DNA from: Armillaria gallica
Lineage: Eukaryota; Basidiomycota; Agaricomycetes; Agaricales; Physalacriaceae
DNA: 64,000 bases
Assembly (NCBI GenBank): GCA_037576215.1
Contig: JBANDB010000002.1
Location: 7,316,001-7,380,000 of the forward strand
Direction: 5' to 3'
Shown: positions 45,880-57,750 of the stretch, piece after piece
How the letters are laid out: every line of letters begins with the position of its first letter
Numbering within the stretch: the first letter of the stretch is position 1
Program-made: the position numbers and the translations under genes
Notes under the pieces: model-generated
The model's input: only the letters and a program-made list of their open reading frames with translations
Database searches by the model: none
What the model was told of the DNA's origin: nothing

Positions 45880-46260
45880 CAGTAAGCTACTGCTCTCTCA
45901 TTTTTTTTTCTTCAGTTTCGCTCAACGCTAACAGCTCAGTCACTAGCTGCGTGCTCGCTCTACTCTAGTTCGCCTCACGTCATATCAAAGGGCTCGCTAA
46001 AATTGAGGAAGAACCGACCTAAGCCATGCGAGGTGAACACTCTCCATGGGGTTTACCAAATGACCAGGCAGTAGCGGGTTCAAAGTACTTGGCGCCATTA
46101 CCATTCCTGCCGCTACTCGAGCTCAAAAAGTTCCTGGAGCAGTAATGGCTACAGTCGTTGTTCTCGTTATCGGCGAACATGGGTCAAAAACAACAGGACA
46201 CACGGACCAGTAGGCCGAACGAGTTGCCGAGGTTAGCGCTGGCTAAGACAAAACAGATGG
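45880..46260. repeat. Module family M2, copy 1 (partner at 54.68 kb)
   Basis: Same-orientation match to 54680-54960: TTTCGCTCAACGCTAACAGCTCAGTCA, AATTGAGGAAGA, CCATGCGAGGTGAA, CAAATGACCAGGCAG and ACACGGACCAG occur in the same order in both, with substitutions. The function is unknown. It lies just downstream of the minus-strand metacaspase. Confidence 0.6.
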
Positions 46261-46519
46261 AACCCACTCAATTTCACCCTTATGGTTTTATGCAAAGACC
46301 CCAAGCGTTGAAAGTATTACTACGCGTACATTTCATTTCATTCATACAACTACCTGCCCAGTGTGCCGGACCGACATTCCGGCGCTGCCTTAAGACGGGG
46401 ACGAACTTGACGGACAGAGTCAAGGGCGACTATCCCGCTCTGACCCCTGATGTATTGCCATCACCAGAGGAAGTAATATCTATTTTATCCCTGGAAACCG
46501 AGTCCTGAATACAGTTCAA

Positions 46520-47783
46520 TTAATATACACGTGATGACAGGCGTTGTCGTACCTGATACCAAAGTTTTGCGTTTCTGTGTTTTCCAGCGATAACCGGAGT
46601 CTGGTGTACAGTCGCAGGTAGAGCCTGAAGGAGGCCAATATAAGTCGTTTCATTGGCAGCTGAGTGTAGAGCTTTAAGGAGCCCCTGAGTAAAAATTCCA
46701 TGGTAGCCATCCTTCTCTTTCACCTCCATCGCATACTCATATTCCTTACACGCTGCCAGAATTACATGCGAACCCATATTGGGAAACCAATCTCTCGCCA
46801 AGACGGATCGGTATTCAGGAAGATCCCTCAGTCTTCTATCTGCAGCGATCAACATATCTGTAACGGTGCTTCTCCCTAGCATAGGCTTGATAGCGCGCAC
46901 AGTCCCTTCACCTTGCATCGCTCTGGTGAGACTTGAAGCGTGGCAGCAGTCTAGAATGAAAGTGATGTGATGCCCTTTGGTACGAGATATTTCTGAGAGA
47001 ATAGCGTTGATTTCTCGGTCACTGATATCAGGAACTTCTCTTCCATCATGTCCACGGAGGTCGCGGTCGACGGGGCACAGTGCTTCGATGGTCCCTACGT
47101 CTTCGTCAGAATAATCCGAAATGCGGTACATCGAACCGTGTCCGGAGAAGTATATGATGATATTATCGCCTACTTCTATCCGGGGGTCGGTAGAGAGACC
47201 GAGTAGTGTGCTGGCGATGTTATCGCGTGTAGGTGGGATGTGGGAAGCATTGTCGCCACTTAGAAGTAGCTGGACGTGATCTTTTGCGATGGCGAGGTCT
47301 TCCCACAAATATTCGGCAACTTCTAGAGCATCAGGCACGCAACCTCGGAGGGGATCAGATACGTAATCGCCAATGCCAATGACGACCGCCCAAAACCGAG
47401 ATGGGTCGATACTGGGTGGTGGCTGCGAGGATGCTATTTAGAACCCGAGACTTTACTAGAAGTACGCGCCTGACCTTTGGGGCTGATGAGGGTGAAGATT
47501 CCGATTCTGAATGGCCAAACATCTGCAGATGTGCCAATTTTTTACGACGATGGTAAAGGGTGTGCATCTGTTTCCACTCCGAAGAGGCGTCTGCATCGAA
47601 GTTGCACACCGCACGTGCTTGGGCCGTCTGGCGAACTGTCACTGAGTCGACCGGTATCTCGTATTTTTCTGCCAGTTTCCTTTCAATATCTTTGAGCGAG
47701 CATATTTTCCTTTCGAGTTTTTCGATCTCCGGGTTTGCAGTTTTGCTAGGCTTGTTGGCAGTTGGAATTATGTAGATAGTCTG
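46520..47783 (-). CDS. Metacaspase (peptidase C14) with N-terminal helical extension
   Basis: The main exon is 46520-47422 and a 52-nt intron (47423-47474) joins it in phase to an upstream exon ending at 47475. The peptidase part begins SRFWAVVIGIGDYVSDPLRGC and shows the two catalytic blocks: histidine in IYFSGHGS and cysteine in FILDCCHAS. Metacaspases are cysteine peptidases that cut after Arg/Lys and act in stress responses and cell death. The upstream exon encodes an about 100-residue charged helical extension (EIEKLERKICSLKDIERKLAEKY, then QMHTLYHRRKKLAHLQ). It resembles the C-terminal half of the gene at 50.5-51.3 kb. It begins behind a TTACAG acceptor at 47784, so at least one further 5' exon exists. 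A candidate is near 47811-48040, but I could not join it cleanly. The catalytic region appears intact. Confidence 0.85.
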
Positions 47784-48443
47784 TAACAAAATTAGAGCAT
47801 ACCACTTGTGTGCCGCCGTGTGTAAAAATCCGTGTCGAGCTGTCCAGATTCAGAGAAGATGGTTCATCGCCATTATCGTGATCGAACTAGTAGGATATGT
47901 TAGCGTGAAATACAAGGAAATGTGGCACGATACCACACGGTGCGTACAACCTCGAGAGTGCTGTCCGAGTTGGTTGTGCCCGGGCTAAGAACAATTGTGT
48001 TTTCATTGGGTGATATTTGCTGAGGCATGCTATGTGGCATCTCGTAGAGAGACGGGCTATTGATTTGATGGAAAGAAGTACGTTCAGAAGGGAGAGCCAA
48101 GCTCGGTCATGGGTCTTGCTGAGAAGGGAGTGGTTCCGGGCTGTGCGAACTTACGAGTACGGCATGAACTGCCTGACAAGTGCGTGGCTTCCGCATGGAA
48201 CTAGCGTGTGGCATTAGCCTGGTACCGGTAGCGTGTCTGACACCTCGTCTCATTCCTCTTTGATATCTCACCCACTCGAACCAGCAACATCTCTTTACAC
48301 AACTTTACATCCTCAGCCAAACAACCTGTTACAACCTGTTACGAGTCGGAGGTCGAGAAGACAAAATCGGTTTGAGTGCATTGCAGGTGTGTCATGCGAA
48401 GCGCTTTACCATACAATTTTGTTGTGCTAAAATCATTCAGGCG
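47784..48443. promoter_or_regulatory. Shared upstream region of two divergent metacaspase genes
   Basis: About 660 bp separate the known 5' ends of the two head-to-head genes. Part of it probably holds the first exon(s) of the minus-strand gene. No specific promoter element was identified. The divergent layout would allow common control. Confidence 0.4.
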
Positions 48444-49534
48444 ATGACCAGTATTTCGCAACCGTCTCCTAGGGTATGCCCGGTTCCAGAGGCAAGAGTG
48501 AGCTTACATGATTCGATATCCGCCTTGACACTGATTCATGGAATTACTTATAGGCCCTGACACGCAGCCATGATCCCTCACGCTTCTGGGCTGTACTCAT
48601 CGGTATTGATGCGTATCTGGCAGGCCATCCTCTAAATGGCTGCGTGTCGGATGTGCGTGTAATGGAGAACTATTTAATCAATGACCTCCACGTCCCCAAC
48701 AACCACATACAGTGTCTCGTATCTCCCCATCCCGATTCTCCCCTTAACATCAATGCATCCGACATCCGCAACCCATCCCGTGCCGAGATCATTGGCACGC
48801 TTCTTGGTCTTATCGACAAAACCGAGATCCAGTTCGGTGATAACATCGTCATTTACTTTTCTGGACATGGTTCGAGTTACGAATGTCAAGGTGAGGAACA
48901 CCAGCGCGACCCCCTTCACGTCTGTCAGTGTGCTATTGAGGCTATCTGCCCATCTGACCGAAACACCACGGATAAGAAGACCAAAGCCATCATCACCGAC
49001 ATTACAGACCGAGAACTTAATGCTATCCTCACTCAGATCTGTCGCGCTAAAGGACGGAAAATCACTGTTATACTAGACTGCTGTTTCTCTGCCGGTCTCA
49101 CACGAGCACCGATGACGATGCCGATGCCGATGGCAGGGGTGCGCTCCATCCCTCAATTACAACAGAGAGCGCTCGACGATGCACTACGCATTGCACACGA
49201 GACATTGGGGGGCCTTCCTGGGTACAAAAGGGTATCGGACAGGGAATGGTGCCCAGATATGGATTCTCACGTAGTGTTGGCTGCGTGTGGCGAGTGGGAA
49301 TTAGCAAGGGAAGAGAGGGGCCCTGGAGGGGATACGAACGGCGTTTGTACGCTAGCCCTGCTTCGTGCTCTTAGATCTGACTTGAAGGACGACGTGACGT
49401 ACAAGAGTTTGCTGTCTTTATTAACGGCGTCTCCTACCCAGACGCCGGTGGTTGCTGGAACACACTGGGCTGACCAAATTTGGTACCGGGGAGTAACGCT
49501 TGAGGGAGAGAAGGGCTTGATGGTCCATGGATGA
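48444..49534 (+). CDS. Metacaspase (peptidase C14), short N-terminus
   Basis: The model is exon 48444-48473 (MTSISQPSPR), intron 48474-48553 (80 nt, GTATGC..TTATAG), exon 48554-49534. It gives about 336 residues and is intact. The peptidase domain starts SRFWAVLIGIDAYLAGHPLNGC. The catalytic histidine is in VIYFSGHGSSYE and the cysteine in VILDCCFSAG. Between them is the acidic, aspartate-bearing loop typical of the p20 fold. It lacks the helical extension of its divergent neighbour. The C-terminal SLLTASPTQTPVVAGTHWADQIWY block matches the corresponding end of the neighbour (PATVHQTPVIAGKH), so the two are paralogues. Role and location are inferred from the family: a calcium-dependent Arg/Lys-specific cysteine peptidase, usually cytosolic. 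Confidence 0.9.
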
Positions 49535-50386
49535 TGGAATGTTGATTTTAGGATACTATACTATCTGACGAGATTCATATTTATATTAGAAGGCTAGTAC
49601 CAATCCCTACGGACCCTAGCTTCTTCTACTATGTTCCATTCACACAATATCGAAACTAGCTTTATTTAATTTTTTACGAGATGTTGACTGAGTTATAGGT
49701 GTGCTTAGTGTGCTTTAGTTGAATTCCTGTCTCGCCTCATAAGTTACGATAATGGAAGACCATCGGTTCCCTTGCTGATGCCTCCAGACAAATAAGGCTT
49801 GGACGCCAGTGCTATGCGTGACGCCCCGCAGCGGTGGCCACTTCTTGGTGTGTCACAGAAAAATAACAGAGCTTTGCACGATATTGTTGGGCTCGGACTG
49901 CCACAGCGGCTTCACTATTTCTTAGAGAGGGGTAACATGACCAATGCACAGGGAGTTCATCCGCATGAGCGGGATAAGAGCAATGCAAAAACTGAAAGTC
50001 AATGTTGATACTTGATACTTGGCTTGACTCCAATTCCGTCGCATGCAGGTTACAACGCTGCCTCTGCTGCTGCACATTACACTGTCAAGGCCCGCTGTCC
50101 CTCCCACTTGGAAATATGTCCACTAGGGACAGAAAACACTACTAAGACTTACGGGAGGCGACGAGTCCTGTGAACGATGGATATATTGGAGATATATATA
50201 TAGACGTTTACGTGAAGGAAGGAGGGAAAGGAAGAATGGGGAAGTATTTATACGAGGCAGAGGCAGAATAGGTCAAAAACGGAAGTAAAATATTAGTCCG
50301 GAAGCATGGATATACGTCGTCGTAAGGGCGTCATTGTAGGGCGGGCCTACACTACCATCCTTTTCTTTTCGGCACCCTCTGGATAG
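49535..50386. other. No recognisable gene
   Basis: CpG-normal intergenic DNA between the metacaspase and duplication copy B. Short chance frames only. Confidence 0.4.
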
Positions 50387-51878
50387 GACAGGACTAGCAC
50401 ACAGCCGCTAGCTATGACACAAGCATGCGATTGATCTAGGCGCGCCTTCTGAGGGACGATCTAGAAGGCATTCAGCATCCAGCAAATCTCATCCCATTGG
50501 TAGCAGTGATTGACTCTACAGATCTTTACGAAGCGGGGAGTATTGCTCCTAGTATTTTCGCACGATGCGACCGAAGTTGGTATAGTCTATCCATGTGATG
50601 CATGTCACGTCCAGACTGGCCATCGTTCGTGGCCAGCGCCCTGGCTTTGGCTATTTGGAAAACGTCTACCGAGTCAAAATCTTCGTCCAACCCGTATCGT
50701 TCTGCTAGACTCCTCTCCAGCTGTTCCAGGACCGTTATTTGATTGTCGATATCCTTCAGTGCCGCATCTAGAGACTACATAGAGGTTACAGGTTATAACG
50801 GCAAGACCAAACCTAAATAAGCTACATGCCTGCTTAGGACTTTCTTGATAAAGTCTACCTCGTGTCGAGCTTTTGTCGGGAACGTATTGTGACTGCGCAG
50901 TAACGTGGTCAGTAATAATGTCGCCGACAACAATATCATGCAAGTTTGGTTGAGGATGCCACATTCCGATGATCCAACTGTAAGCGCTCGCAACACCAGA
51001 CGCCAGCGCACTCGTCACCGCAGACAGCCACATCCTATTTTCGGTGAACACGACAATGAAGCCAAATTTTAAGCGAACAGAAGCCGTAGCGTCTGTCAGC
51101 TATCGAACGGGGTGCTTCTGTGCCGTAGCACAGTTATGACATCGTACATGGCACTCACGGGTGTCCCGTCTATCTCCAATGACTTTCCGTAGTCTTTCTT
51201 TACTGCCTCAGCAGCCATCTCCAGCTTGGCCGTGTGTGTCTGTTTTGCTTCTGCCATCGTCGCGGTAAGACTCGTGTCTTCTGGGTTGTCGGGCGGGGTT
51301 CGTTCCTCTTTCGTAGTGGTCTGCGACCTTAGGGGGGGGGGGGGATATCAAAGAGTAGTACAGTGAGAGTTTGAGTTTGAGTTCCACCTTGCACGCAACT
51401 CGTGCACCTCACGCCTTTGAGATCATGGGCCTCGCCGTCTGTCACGGTGACAACCCCAAAGGGAAGTCCGGAAGTCCACGGGAAGGGGATGTACTTGACT
51501 CTGCCGAAGATGTGCCGAAGAATACCAAAGTGGACCGTGGCAGGCTGACAAATTTATATAAAGTGGAGTCTCAAGAACAAGTTTCAGACTAGACGCTCGT
51601 TACCATCCTGGATATGAAGCATCTATCATTGGCTTGCCACATAGAAGGTAAGTCTGGCACAGGACTATACTTCTACATGATAGCTCTCTACCTGCACTAT
51701 ACCACCCTCCGTTTTTCATCTCCCACCCGCACATGCGCTTGTGATATGTACGCGATGCTTGGCTGGCGCATTTTAGGGATGCCCACCATACCCGTCGGGC
51801 CTTTGGACTGCTCGTGTACGGTACGGGTGTGGCACACACCTATGACTCTTTTACCAGTATACTTGCCCACAGCGAAGT
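50387..51878. repeat. Segmental duplication, copy B (CpG-intact, uninterrupted)
   Basis: Starts at AGGACAGGACTAGCACACAGCC and ends at TTGCCCACAG, the limits shared with copy A (35549-42441). It contains the empty sites for the MITE, the solo LTR and the DDE transposon. It carries the intact gene below and a run of about twelve G at 51333-51344. Confidence 0.85.
50526..51257 (-). CDS. Three-exon hypothetical protein sharing a helical domain with the metacaspase extension
   Basis: Exons 51257-51159, 51099-50859 and 50767-50526 join in consistent phase and give about 193 residues with no stop. The first exon is MAEAKQTHTAKLEMAAEAVKK. The second has a hydrophobic stretch (MWLSAVTSALASGVASAYSW) that might touch or span a membrane, then DIVVGDIITDHVTAQSQYV. 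The third is a charged helical, coiled-coil-like region (ALKDIDNQITVLEQLERSLAE, DFDSVDVFQIAKARALA, HHMDRLYQLRSHRAKI). That last region aligns with the extension of the metacaspase at 47.5-47.8 kb in order and spacing. The function is unknown; an adaptor for or relic of a metacaspase is an inference. A decayed paralogue is in copy A. Confidence 0.6.
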
Positions 51879-52236
51879 CCGCACGATCATTTTGAGAGCG
51901 GCAAGCCCGTCGAAGGGAGATAAGGGGCAGGAATGTTATCGGCAGCTGATGCCGTTCGTGGTAATGATCCCGGTGGGGAAGACACTACCGAGCAGTTCTG
52001 CAAGACCGCCCGCTAAATACGGCTCCTCATATGCTGGAGCTTTTCGCACTCAAAATCTGACCATGTCGGCTCAGTCAATAATCACGCACCAGGTGGAAGG
52101 AAGAATTACCTGCCGCTGGTGCAGCTTCAATACCCATCGTACCATCATCCTCGTCAAAATTACTATCTGCGACATCCATATCGCCGACTCGCAATCGTCC
52201 AAATCGAGGTTAACGCTTTCACGGCCGTCTTAATAT
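51879..52236. other. Unassigned; includes a small repeated block
   Basis: The stretch at about 51951-52040 matches 56441-56520 (GATCCCGGT(G/A)(G/A)GGAAGAC, CTACCGAG, then GCTCCTCAT(A/G)TGCT). No gene is recognised. Confidence 0.45.
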
Positions 52237-52971
52237 CTAACAGCAGATTGTCAGTAAGCTTCCCTGTACGAAGATGGCGTACGTACATTTATCCACGAAC
52301 GGCCTGTTTGCGAGAGCGGACCGCTCGCAAAAGTCGCCTCCCCACGAGGTGATATGCGCGCGCATATGATGAACTGGAAATGAATAGGTAATTTGCCACC
52401 GTGATGTAGACGCCCCAAGACACAAGAGCAGGATTTGGTCGAAAGAGAGCGTAACAGGCTCGTTTTCTAGGGTGCCGGTGAGGTTCGACCAGTGAATAAT
52501 TCCGATTCCGTTAGAGTAGCCTTCACGAGGCAGGCCCAGACTCTCGACTACCTTCACGGCTTTAGTCTTGGACGCGAAGGAAACACAGAAGGACAGGTCT
52601 CCATGAGAGATGAGCGCGTTTGTCGCCGAAGGTGCCGGTTTTGACAGAGTATTTGCAGTCCGAATTGCTCGGTGTACGATGTATGCTGCCGACTTGGTTG
52701 ATGAACGCAACGGAGAGGACTTTGCCTGCGATGGTGGAGACGAGGACAATTCGTCGGTTTGTCTCTTGTCTAAGATCATCCTGCTAGCGAGTAAAGTGTT
52801 GTCGAAGGAAAAATTACTCCATGGGAAACCACATTGCGGCATCGTACTGAAGGCATTAAGCGCCTTTATCGAAAGCGTACATTGACGTCCATGAGCAACC
52901 AGAGCTAGTAAGAAAGAGTAAGCCTTCGAACCACGAGAGATTGTCACAAAGAGGACAAACCTATGAGTCAT
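52237..52971 (-). CDS. Hypothetical protein, uncertain
   Basis: A 244-codon frame without recognised motifs. It contains plausible globular phrases (SLGLPREGYSNGIGIIHW, then SFDQILLLCLG) but also Ser/Thr-rich low-complexity parts. In CpG-normal DNA a frame of this length could arise by chance or be an exon of a larger gene. Introns were not resolved. Treat as a candidate only. Confidence 0.3.
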   Translation of the reverse strand: MTHRFVLFVTISRGSKAYSFLLALVAHGRQCTLSIKALNAFSTMPQCGFPWSNFSFDNTLLASRMILDKRQTDELSSSPPSQAKSSPLRSSTKSAAYIVHRAIRTANTLSKPAPSATNALISHGDLSFCVSFASKTKAVKVVESLGLPREGYSNGIGIIHWSNLTGTLENEPVTLSFDQILLLCLGASTSRWQITYSFPVHHMRAHITSWGGDFCERSALANRPFVDKCTYAIFVQGSLLTICC

Positions 52972-53224
52972 TCACCAATAGGAATCCGAAAAGCAGACAG
53001 CAACGTAAAGAGTGGGCACACAACGGCAACGGTGTCAGAGGGATAAGCGGGTGGTACGACACGGGAAGGCCTCGTTTTGGACAGGGTGAAGGTGGACAGC
53101 AGCGCACGTCACCTTGTTCGCGTAGACATGGTTCTGCGCGGGTTTGTCGCCGGTTGCCAAATATCGTGGACGGAATTTTGCAGACTACGCCATCCTTCGG
53201 GCACAAATCCATAGTCCTCGCGCG

Positions 53225-54370
53225 TCGTCCCAAACGACGGCATGTTTGTCTTTGGAAGGGCTTGATATGTTCTTTGAGCGTATGCTTCAATATAGTGTGA
53301 GATCGGGCTATGTGGACTAACAGAAGATACCTACCATCCCCGCGCGCAACCCTCCCTTCAGTATCTCTGCCCTCGACATGCCATTGGCGACCAAGACTTG
53401 GTACTTCACGTGAAGGAGAGAATCGTGCGGGTAAGAATGAGCTACAGAGACGTGAGTGCTAATGAATGCAAGCTTACGGAGAGACCTACCACTGCCAGTA
53501 CATCCTACCTCACCCGGCAGTACGCTGTCTTCATGGAAAAGATGACGCGTCTCCCGTTTCCTCTGCCGCACCCTCTAGCCTACACTATGTTCTTCCCATC
53601 ATTGCAGAGTGCGACAACAGACACTTCTCTCCGCGGCGTGGACGCCGCACTTGCCGGATGGCGATACATTCTTTCAACCCACAATCAGGTCCTTGGAATG
53701 GTCGTAGTCGTCGAGGGTAATTGTATCATCCATCGTGTGAACTCCGTGATTGATGCCCTTGTCCATATTCCACGCCTAGTGCACGAACGTTGTAGTCATG
53801 CTCGTCAGGAGGGCGCGAGAGAGCCTTGACCGATGTTGCCGGACGAAGAAGGGAGATAGAAAATATGAGCGTGGTGGTCACTGGTAAAAGGAAACTTTGC
53901 TTTATTTGACCGAGCCAAACAAGCCATGTCGGTCACAACACTCATCTCGCAGGAGTCGCAAGACGCGACGCGTAACACACGCTCATCAAGCGTCCTAGTA
54001 TGAACAAGGTAAGAGAATAAAACGAATGAACCGCATAAACTCGCCAGGCTTCTTTTCGTAATGTCGTCTCCTGGACATTGTACCATCCCGGCTTTCTTGT
54101 GCAGTCCATGTCTCTTTTCCCAAGGTACGCCGCCCATTTTGACTGTGTTTTCTCGAGGTAACGCATCGTCGGTAGTCCAGTATTTGGTGCTCGTCGAAGA
54201 CCACTATATACGGTCGAGCGCGGTGAGTTCGTCGTAATTTATCTTCTCCTGTTTCTGACCTCCTCTTTCGCCCTCAAACTCGCAGCCAAGACAGCGCACG
54301 ACTATTTCTTGAATTCAATGTTGCCTCGACCACTTAGCCCGCTTCCTCCTTGCGGTTGAGGTCAAGAATA
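53225..54370 (-). repeat. Module family M1, copy 2 (long form)
   Basis: Aligns in the same orientation with about 56515-57750 over more than 1 kb, through ACCTACCATCCCCGCG, GACGCGTCTCCCGTTTC, GTCGTCGAGGG, CATATTCCAC, TCACAACACTCATCTCGC and a GGTGAGTTCGTC phrase. It also aligns in inverted orientation with 45165-45625 for the first 400 bp. The minus strand reads SYPHDSLLHVKYQVLVANG near 53400-53455. Stops and indels differ between copies. Confidence 0.7.
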
Positions 54371-54679
54371 CAAGATCCCTCGAGAATCGGGGGGGATGAC
54401 TTTAAGGACGGTAGACTCTCAGGCTGATAGGCGTAGGGCATGTGCTCCACGATATAGCAGCCTAGCAGCTCAACCTTGTCTGGCTTTGTGTGTTCTCAAT
54501 GTTGGCAAGAACTTCTCGTTGTCAAGGTACGCTTTCTGCCCTTTATTTCACTTCCTCACCATCTTGAATCCACTACAGTCGTTCTCTGTCCAAAACCTAT
54601 GGATATCCTGTACTCTCGCCAAGCAGCTTCATCATGGCATTCGTCCTCAGATAGATTTCAAATGGTCGGTAAAGTACTG
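54371..54679. other. No recognisable gene
   Basis: A spacer between repeated modules. It includes pyrimidine-rich sequence and short frames only. Confidence 0.35.
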
Positions 54680-54960
54680 GTTTCAATTTCGCTAACAACT
54701 CAGTCATTAGCAGCACATCACAGGGCTCACCAAAAATCGAGGAAGAGCCGACATAAACCATGCGAAGTGAATGATCTGTGTAGATTCGTGTATCAAATGA
54801 CCAGGCGGCAAGCGAGTGCAAAGTACGTGGCGCTGTTATCATCCCTACTACTTCTCGAGCTCCTTGAGTAGTCGTGGTCGTTCTCGTTATTGGCGAGTGT
54901 GGGCAAACCAACAGGATACACGGACCAGCAGCTGAATGAGTTACCGAAGTTACCACCGGC
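54680..54960. repeat. Module family M2, copy 2
   Basis: Partner of 45880-46260. A weaker echo of its start (CAATTTCGCCAACAGCTCAGTC) appears at about 58000-58025, just left of the 4.3-kb LTR element. Confidence 0.6.
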
Positions 54961-56514
54961 CGAATGTCTGCTCTGCCCGTGAATACATTTTCCTCGACAC
55001 CCGTAGTGATCGTCAAATCGCTTTATTGATCAGCCGTTCACCTATGCCAAAATTTAGGTTCGTTCGTTTGTTCCATGACTCGTTTTCTGCCCATCCTCAT
55101 CCCAGCTTACAGCGCCGACTGGGACAAAGTGCACTGTTTTATTCCTGAGGACAGGGAATCTTTTGAAGACTGAGCGCCATTAGCATACATCGCCAAATGT
55201 AGCCCGAACACGGTCTTATCTATTCCTTTAGTTGTTTCTGCAGGTTGAGCATTAATGGCGACTCGCGAGACTGAGAACGATTGAATGAGTCGAATACCAT
55301 GATACGAAGTCTTATTGCTCCCTACGAAGATACTTTTCCCTCAAACAAGCAGAGCTGACCATAGCTTCGTAAAGCATCTTTTCCAACCAACCCGCCAACA
55401 AGCGGACTGGATCCAGTACTGCACGAAGCCTCCCCATCTCGCTTCCACCGGTAGTACTCAGCGAGTTCAGAATAACGTGTTCATGCTCCAGAAGGGACTG
55501 TTCAAAGGAAGATACGTGCAGAAGTGCTATCGCTAGCATCACCTTTGACCCCCGATTCGCTGTCAATTTCACGAGCACCACCAGCGCGATACGCCCGGGC
55601 CAAGCACACCTCCATAACCACCTTTCATCAAGCAAGGTCCACCAAAAAGGCGTCGTAGAATATCAGACTCAGAATGGCATAGACATTGGTTGTAATTCTT
55701 TGAATTTACATCGCCGACTGAAGAGATAGTACAAGACGTTGGTTACCTGTATGTTACTCAATATGTGTAATAAATGAAAACCAACACTGGTCTGCCACAC
55801 TTGAAAGTGTCGCAGGAGCCTTGCCCGAAAATTCAAAATATGACCCAGTTCGTGAACTCCGTTCTACGAGGATACTCGGCACGCCCGACCTTTGCCGTTG
55901 GGGATATACAAGACGGTCAGAGAAATTGTCGACCAAGTACTCGATCTCGATATCAAGTATTTCAGGGTACCTAAGGAGGATCAACATCAGAGCCAGGTCA
56001 TAAAGCTAACGAGGACGTACTGACCACTGAAGCTGAAGCTTCGCGGATGATGTTACCGGCGTCAACTGCGAACGAACGCCCAGTCTGGTAGGGAAATCAG
56101 AAGAAATAGAATAAGCTTGTACGTGCGATCTCTCACCTTCACAGCGAAGCGATACATCGACTTGAGCGGATATACATCCCGATTCCACTGGGATTGAGAG
56201 ACGCCAGAAGGGCTTTCCAACTAGTAGGTGTAATCAGAATGGATCGCGAGGTCAATGGAAGCGACACACATCGTATACGCGGAGGCATTCATGACCCAAA
56301 GCGCTCTGCCCCCTGTACCTCCGTTTCATAGATTCGCTCTCCGTATGAAACTGGCGATAACGCTCCATCAAGAGGATCGGCTGTAGTTTCTTCTGCTGAC
56401 TAGTCAATGTTATCGACAGACAGAGGTGCTGACGTCGTTCCGTTTGTGACGACGATCCCGGTAAGGAAGACGCTACCGAGGGGTCTTGTGGAGGATGGGC
56501 TGATGAATACAGCT
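54961..56514. other. Unassigned spacer with short dispersed repeats
   Basis: The block TTAGCATACATCGCCAAATG at about 55182-55225 recurs with substitutions at about 63019-63062. The block near 56441-56514 matches 51951-52040. No coding region was recognised. Confidence 0.4.
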
Positions 56515-57750
56515 CCTCATGTGCTCGTTGAGGGTTTGGGGCGAAGTGAGCGAACAGAAGGCACCTACCATCCCCGCGTGCAAACCTCCCTTCAGTAGCT
56601 CTGCCTTGGCGGCCAAGACTTGGTACTTCACGCAAAAGAGAGAGTCGTGCGGGTAAGGTCGAGCTACAGAGACGTGAGTGCCAATGAATGCAAGTAATCG
56701 GAGAGACTTGCCATTCCCAGAAAATCCTACCTCCCAGCACCTCTGATGGTGTGCTGTCTTCATGGACAGGATGACGCGTCTCCCGTTTCTTCCGCCGCCT
56801 CCCCGAGTCAATCCTATGCTTTTCCCATCATCGTCGGCAAACAGACCCTTCCCTCCGCTGCTTGAACGCGCCACTTTCCGAATGGCGACACATCGTTTCA
56901 GCCCATAACTATGTCCTTATTGTTCGTCTTTGGTTTGAATCTAGTCGTCGAGGGAAATTGTATCATCCATTGCGTGAATGAACTCCGTGATTGATACCTC
57001 GCCCATATTCCACACATAGTGTACGAACGTCGTAGTCGTGCTCGTCAGGAGGGCACAAGAGTCTTGAAATGATGCCAGACGAAAAAGGGAGATAAAAAAA
57101 TATGAGCATGACGGTGAAAGGAGACTTTGCTTTGTTTGACCAAGCCTTGAAGCCAAACATGCCATTTCGGTCACAACACTCATCTCGCCAGCGCGACGCG
57201 CAGCACACATGCACCAAGCGTCCCAGTATGGACGAGGCAAGAGATGAGAGGCAAACGAATAAACCGCAGAAACTCGCCCTTCTTTTATTACGGTTCCGTT
57301 GACTCTTGGCTAAGAGGGATTTTCGTCGCCTGAACATCGACTACATCATCCCTCCTCATCCTGTATTGCGGACAGAGCCATTCATCAGGGGCATGTCTTG
57401 CCTACTTCGTGACCTTTCCCGCCACAAAATCGCCCTCAACGCCAGTCCGCCGCTGCAAGGGTCAACGCGCGTCAGGGAGGGGGAGAGTAATCAAACGGGA
57501 ATAAGAAGTTCCCCGCCTGGCCGCAAGTCCCTTTTCCCAAGGTACGTCGCCTATTTTCACTGTATTTTCGCGAGCTAAAGGTAATCCAGTATTTGGTGCT
57601 CGTCAAGGACCACTGTATACATGCGAGCATGGTGAGTTCGTCTTCTCCTTGTTTCTAACACGCCCACTTATTGAATTCAAGGCTGCCACGCCACTTGCAT
57701 CCTCCTTGCGATTGTAGTCACGGTCGCAGTCGATGCTTCCCTCTGTGGGA
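56515..57750 (-). repeat. Module family M1, copy 3 (long form)
   Basis: Diverged duplicate of 53225-54370. The minus strand reads THVSVARPYPHDSL, then CVKYQVLAA, near 56600-56690. No intact gene is evident in any of the three copies. Confidence 0.7.
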
